A DNA stretch of 64,000 bases, taken from the NCBI RefSeq assembly GCF_002005465.1, contig NZ_CP014691.1, positions 3,010,001 through 3,074,000 on the forward strand, read 5' to 3'. Shown one piece after another: positions 60,241 through 64,000 of the stretch. The stretch comes from Neoasaia chiangmaiensis. Lineage in GTDB: Bacteria > Pseudomonadota > Alphaproteobacteria > Acetobacterales > Acetobacteraceae. The first letter of the stretch is position 1; each line of letters opens with the position of its first letter. The notes beneath the pieces were generated by a model. The model made no database searches. It worked only from the letters and a program-made list of their open reading frames with translations, and had not been told where the DNA came from. The translations under genes and the position numbers were made by a program.

Positions 60241-62043
60241 TCAGTCCATTTTCAAAGCGGCAAGGAATGCGCTCTGCGGAATCTCGACCTTACCGAACTG
60301 CCGCATGCGCTTCTTGCCTTCCTTCTGCTTTTCCAGAAGCTTGCGCTTACGTGAGATATCGCCGCCATAGCATTTGGCGGTGACGTCTTTGGACATTGCA
60401 CCGATGGTCTCGCGGGCGATGACACGCGACCCGATGGCCGCCTGAATGGCGATCTTGAAGAGCTGACGGGGGATCAGTTCCTTGAGCTTCCCGCAGATGG
60501 CACGGCCGCGTGTTTCGGCAACCGAACGATGCGCAACGAATGCCAGCGCATCAACCGGCTCCTGATTGACCAGGATCGAAATGCGTACGAGGTCGCTCTC
60601 CTCGTAGCCATCCATCTGGTAGTCGAAGCTGGCATAGCCGCGCGTCAATGACTTCAGTCGATCATAGAAATCGAACACGACTTCATTGAGTGGCAGCTTG
60701 TAGACAGCCATGGCGCGATTGCCGACATAGGTGAGGTCGAGCTGCACGCCGCGCCGCTCGCTGCAGAGCGTCAGGACGGAACCGAGATAATCGTCCTGCA
60801 CCATGATCGTTGCCTTGATCCACGGCTCCTCGATTTTCTCGATCTTGCCCGGATCGGGCATGTCCGCGGGATTATGCAAGTCTTCCTGCGTGCCGTCCGT
60901 CAGGAACATCCGGTAGACGACGGACGGTGCGGTCGCGATGAGATCGAGGTTGAACTCCCGGGAAAGGCGCTCCTGTATGATCTCCAGATGCAGCAGTCCC
61001 AGGAAGCCGCAACGGAATCCGAAGCCGAGGGCCGCGGACGTCTCCGCCTCGAAGTGGAAGGAAGCATCGTTGAGGCGCAACTTGGCCAAGGAGTCGCGCA
61101 ATTTCTCGAAATCGTCGGCATCGACCGGGAACAGGCCGCACCAGACCACGGGAATGGAGGGCTTGAAGCCGGCAAGTGCCTTTTCCGCCGGGCGTCGGTC
61201 GAGCGTGACCGTATCACCGACAGCGACATCCGCGACGGTTTTGATGGCAGCGTTGATGTAGCCCATCTCGCCCGGACCGAGTGCTTCGACGGGGGACATC
61301 TTCGGCAGAAACACGCCGACCTGATCGACATGATAGGTCGAACCCGCCTGCATCATGCGAATCCGGTCGCCACGGTGCAGCGTGCCTTCCATGATTCGCA
61401 CAAGAATGATGACGCCCAGATAAGGGTCGTACCAACTATCGACGAGAAGTGCCTGCAGCGGCGCATCCGGATCACCTTTCGGAGCGGGTAGCCGCTGCAC
61501 AAGAGCCTCCAGGACGCCTTCGATGTTCAGGCCGGTCTTGGCGGAAATCTCGACGGCATCGTCCGCCGGAATACCGATCACTTCCTCGATCTGCGCACGA
61601 ACCCGTTCGACATCGGCTGCCGGGAGATCGACCTTGTTGAGGACCGGCACGATCTCGTGGTTGGCATCGATCGCCTGATAGACGTTCGCGAGGGTTTGCG
61701 CTTCGACACCCTGCGAGGCATCGACAACGAGAAGCGATCCTTCGCACGCTGCCAGACTACGGCTGACTTCGTAAGCGAAGTCGACATGGCCCGGCGTGTC
61801 CATCAGGTTGAGCGTATAGGTATTGCCATCCTTGGCAGGGTAGGTCAGCCGGACGGTCTGGGCCTTGATGGTGATGCCGCGTTCCTGTTCCAGCTCCATG
61901 CTGTCCAGGACCTGGTTCTTCATTTCGCGTGCGGTCAGGGCGCCACAGGCCTGAATCATGCGGTCGGCCAGGGTCGATTTGCCATGGTCGATATGCGCGA
62001 TGATGGAGAAGTTGCGGATAAGGGAAAGCGGAGTGCCGGTCAT
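60241..62043 (-). CDS. lepA: Elongation factor 4 (LepA)
   Basis: 600 residues from ATG 62043; an in-frame ATG at 62055 adds four residues. G1 [11 protein letters not shown]3 DTPGHVDF and G4 NKVDLPAA motifs, domain II, the LepA-specific [22 protein letters not shown] segment and the basic C-terminal domain ([19 protein letters not shown]) are complete. It is a ribosomal GTPase that aids initiation or back-translocation under stress. Confidence 0.97.
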   Translation of the reverse strand: MTGTPLSLIRNFSIIAHIDHGKSTLADRMIQACGALTAREMKNQVLDSMELEQERGITIKAQTVRLTYPAKDGNTYTLNLMDTPGHVDFAYEVSRSLAACEGSLLVVDASQGVEAQTLANVYQAIDANHEIVPVLNKVDLPAADVERVRAQIEEVIGIPADDAVEISAKTGLNIEGVLEALVQRLPAPKGDPDAPLQALLVDSWYDPYLGVIILVRIMEGTLHRGDRIRMMQAGSTYHVDQVGVFLPKMSPVEALGPGEMGYINAAIKTVADVAVGDTVTLDRRPAEKALAGFKPSIPVVWCGLFPVDADDFEKLRDSLAKLRLNDASFHFEAETSAALGFGFRCGFLGLLHLEIIQERLSREFNLDLIATAPSVVYRMFLTDGTQEDLHNPADMPDPGKIEKIEEPWIKATIMVQDDYLGSVLTLCSERRGVQLDLTYVGNRAMAVYKLPLNEVVFDFYDRLKSLTRGYASFDYQMDGYEESDLVRISILVNQEPVDALAFVAHRSVAETRGRAICGKLKELIPRQLFKIAIQAAIGSRVIARETIGAMSKDVTAKCYGGDISRKRKLLEKQKEGKKRMRQFGKVEIPQSAFLAALKMD

Positions 62044-62130
62044 GGCGCGATACATAGGTGATTCACGCCGCCTTGTCAGCGGCGTTCGATGCTTGCATGC
62101 CCCGATGCGCGCGTTTTATTTTCGTGCGCC

Positions 62131-63135
62131 TCAGCGATCCGTCAGTCTGAATTCGATCCGGCGGTTGCGTGCATAGGCGGCAGGCGTATCGGCATTGTCC
62201 AGCGGCTGGAAGTCAGCGAAGCCGGTGGCCGCAAGATGCCGTGGGTCGACGCCTTCATGGATCAGCACGCGAACGACCGTGATCGCGCGCGCGGAGGACA
62301 ATTCCCAGTTGCTGGGAAAGGCGCTGTGGATAGGCTGGCGATCGGCATGACCATCGATCCGCAGGATCCACGGAATATCTGTCGGGATCTGACTGGAAAC
62401 CTGCTTGAACGTATGCGCCAGCGTCGCGATCTCGCGTTCGCCTTCCGGCGTCAGCGTGGCGCTGCCTTGCGGAAACAGGATCGAGCTTTGGAAAACGAAG
62501 CGGTCCCCGACGATCTCGACACCCTGCTGGTTCTTGAGGATATCGCGCAGGCGACCAAAGAATTCGGAACGATAGCGCTTGAGCTGGTTGACCCTGTCGG
62601 CGAGCGCCACGTTCAGTTTGTTGCCGAGATCCGTTATCTGCGCATCGCGGGCGGCCATGTCCTTTTTGGCGATATCGAGCGCCTGTCCGATGGCCTGAAG
62701 CTGCTGGTTCAACTGATCCAGCTGCGACTTGAGCTGCGCGATCGTGGCCTGATCGCTCTGGGTCGCCTGTCCGGCCGCGGCCAGAGCCTGATCCTTCTGG
62801 GCGATCGTGCCGGTCAACGTGCCGATCTGCGCGGTCAGTGCGTCGGCCTGCGCTTTCGTCCTGTCGCGCTCCGTCGTCAGGGAGGCGACCATTGCGTCAA
62901 GCTGATGGTTGCGATCCTGCGTCATGGACAGCGTGCGTTCGAGCGCTGATAGCTGCTGCCTGAGTGCGTCCAGCGTGTGTGTTCGCCGATTGAGCGATAC
63001 GGACAGGAAAGCCTGACCCAGCACGAAGACGAGCAGCACGAAAGTGACGACCATCAGCAACGTGGACAGCGCGTCCACGTAGCCGGGCCATGCATCCAGC
63101 GTGTTGGGCGACGAACGGCGATTGCGACGAGCCAT
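62131..63135 (-). CDS. MotB/OmpA-like stator or peptidoglycan-anchor protein
   Basis: 334 residues. A basic N-terminus with a WPGYVDALSTLLMVVTFVLLVFVLGQ membrane helix carries an Asp that matches the MotB plug/TolR proton-path aspartate. A long periplasmic coiled coil (about 50-170, Gln/Leu-rich) leads to a C-terminal OmpA peptidoglycan-binding domain (about 200-334) with the RIDGHADRQP and YARNRRIEFRLTD motifs. It is paired with the MotA/TolQ-like gene 9 bases upstream. It is not next to flagellar genes, so a non-flagellar proton-driven complex is likely. Confidence 0.8.
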   Translation of the reverse strand: MARRNRRSSPNTLDAWPGYVDALSTLLMVVTFVLLVFVLGQAFLSVSLNRRTHTLDALRQQLSALERTLSMTQDRNHQLDAMVASLTTERDRTKAQADALTAQIGTLTGTIAQKDQALAAAGQATQSDQATIAQLKSQLDQLNQQLQAIGQALDIAKKDMAARDAQITDLGNKLNVALADRVNQLKRYRSEFFGRLRDILKNQQGVEIVGDRFVFQSSILFPQGSATLTPEGEREIATLAHTFKQVSSQIPTDIPWILRIDGHADRQPIHSAFPSNWELSSARAITVVRVLIHEGVDPRHLAATGFADFQPLDNADTPAAYARNRRIEFRLTDR

Positions 63136-63144
63136 ATGCGTGCC

Positions 63145-64000
63145 TCAGCCGAGTTGCTGGGACTGGGCGTTCGTCGAACCCGACGAAGCGGCGATCGTGC
63201 GGGCCAAAACGCGCAGATCGTTCCGGATTTCCCCGCTGACCTGCGCGCGGCCTTCGTGCAGTTCCTCGATCAGGCGGACCATCAGGCCTTCGATCCGGGC
63301 CAATTGATCGCGACCCTGGCGAGCGTCGTCGAAAGACGCGGTTCCGGGCGTGGATGCCTCGCCAACCTGCTTGAGGAATGGCACGAGCGCGACCTGCGCT
63401 TCCGCCACGCGGCTCATGAGTTTCTGATTGGCGGAGAGCAGTTCCGTCATGCCGCGCAGGCGCTCCTGAAGGCCATCGAGCAGCTGCATCTGCCGGACCC
63501 GGCCTTCCTCGCCACGGGAGACGACGTTTTGCAGGGTTTCGAGGTTTTCGGCCGTCTGCTCGAGCAGCGCCTGAACATAGGCCGGCACGGACGTATCGCT
63601 GATTTCCGGTCCCGCGCCACCGAAGCGGGTAACGCCAGCCAGCCATTCCTCGAGCTCGTTGAAGAAGCGGGTTTGCGCCTGTCCGGCCGTCAGATCAAGG
63701 AAACCCAGCACGAGCGCGCTGGCGAGGCCGAACATCGAGCCGGAAAATGCCGTTGACATGCCGTGCAGGGGCTGTGCCAGACCGCTTTTCAACTGAGCGA
63801 ACATGGCGTCGAGATCGCCGCTGCCGACCGACATGCCGCCAATGACGTTCGCGATCGAACTGACGGTCAGCAGCAGTCCGTAGAATGTTCCCAGAAGGCC
63901 GAGGAAGATGAGCAGCCCGGTCATGTAGCGGGAGATTTCCCGCGATTCGTCCAGCCTGGATGATAGACTGTCCAGCATCGCCTGCGTGGCATGCGTGGAA
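63145..64000 (-). CDS. MotA/TolQ/ExbB-family proton channel protein (5' end outside window)
   Basis: The frame stays open to the window edge (STHATQAMLDSLSSRLDESREISRY), so the start lies beyond 64000 and the ATG at 63978 is internal. Two membrane helices (GLLIFLGLLGTFYGLLLTVSSI and the FSGSMFGLASALVLGFLDL region) are of the MotA/TolQ type with a conserved small-residue motif. A long cytoplasmic helical tail (about 130-280) follows. It is expected to form a pentameric channel around the MotB-like partner. Confidence 0.78.
   Translation of the reverse strand, partial: STHATQAMLDSLSSRLDESREISRYMTGLLIFLGLLGTFYGLLLTVSSIANVIGGMSVGSGDLDAMFAQLKSGLAQPLHGMSTAFSGSMFGLASALVLGFLDLTAGQAQTRFFNELEEWLAGVTRFGGAGPEISDTSVPAYVQALLEQTAENLETLQNVVSRGEEGRVRQMQLLDGLQERLRGMTELLSANQKLMSRVAEAQVALVPFLKQVGEASTPGTASFDDARQGRDQLARIEGLMVRLIEELHEGRAQVSGEIRNDLRVLARTIAASSGSTNAQSQQLG

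Noticed and set aside
62131-64000. Complete Zorya phage-defence system
   Set aside because: The two stator-like genes are followed by lepA, with no zorC, zorD or nuclease/helicase gene in the window.

Overview
The window is a contiguous, gene-dense, GC-rich alphaproteobacterial chromosome segment. Gene content and protein style suggest an acetic acid bacterium (Acetobacteraceae, for example an Asaia- or Gluconobacter-like genus). This is an inference from features such as an alphaproteobacterial type A RNase P RNA, FtsL with a long tail, a DUF6468/MotE flagellar operon and a meso-DAP type MurE. No tRNA, rRNA, insertion sequence, prophage, CRISPR array or obvious pseudogene was seen. Genes cut by the window edges lie at 1 (glycosyltransferase) and 64000 (MotA/TolQ-like protein).

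Layout: (1) 1-4265, plus strand: the end of a GT4 glycosyltransferase, then a large TonB-dependent receptor. (2) 4324-15103, minus strand: a long tightly packed run that begins with ccmC-D-E-F-G-H-I (cytochrome c maturation, without ccmA/ccmB here). It continues through a small membrane protein and a DHA2 drug exporter into an uncharacterised, translationally coupled envelope set (OmpA lipoprotein, four-TM coiled-coil protein, secreted protein, zinc-ribbon membrane protein). (3) 15262-17716, plus strand: an EVE-domain gene coupled to a nucleoside hydrolase, then an orphan pstS behind a Pho box and followed by two strong terminators. (4) 17846-20580, minus strand: an amino-acid permease and a lytic transglycosylase/SPOR lipoprotein. 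(5) 20695-25822, plus strand: an AT-richer flagellar operon fliL-fliM-DUF6468-motE-like-large secreted protein.

(6) 25856-51677, minus strand: pncA, ligA, recN, bamD, lpxC and the complete division and cell wall (dcw) cluster. In transcription order this is mraZ, rsmH, ftsL, ftsI, murE, murF, mraY, murD, ftsW, murG, murC, murB, ddl, ftsQ, ftsA, ftsZ, lpxC, bamD, recN, ligA. Most junctions are ATGA/GTGA/TGATG overlaps, so the pathway from UDP-MurNAc to lipid II and the divisome is made as a coupled set. Three 10-bp-spaced TGGGA boxes overlie the likely mraZ promoter, consistent with MraZ autoregulation. (7) rnpB (minus strand) lies just upstream of mraZ. (8) 52544-64000: an HSL-type esterase overlapping tail-to-tail with a glycosyltransferase-like gene, an NCS2 purine permease, a lipoprotein phosphodiesterase, an AsmA-family protein, a glycine-rich secreted protein, a heme oxygenase, lepA, and a MotA/OmpA-type pair.

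The most promising undescribed material is the 4.3-8.0 kb envelope set, the MotE-like/833-residue secreted protein pair, and the stator-like pair at the right edge. Start codons were moved inward from the longest open frames where overlap with the upstream gene, a Shine-Dalgarno sequence or the signal peptide supported it. All family assignments are by motif recognition from the sequence alone.
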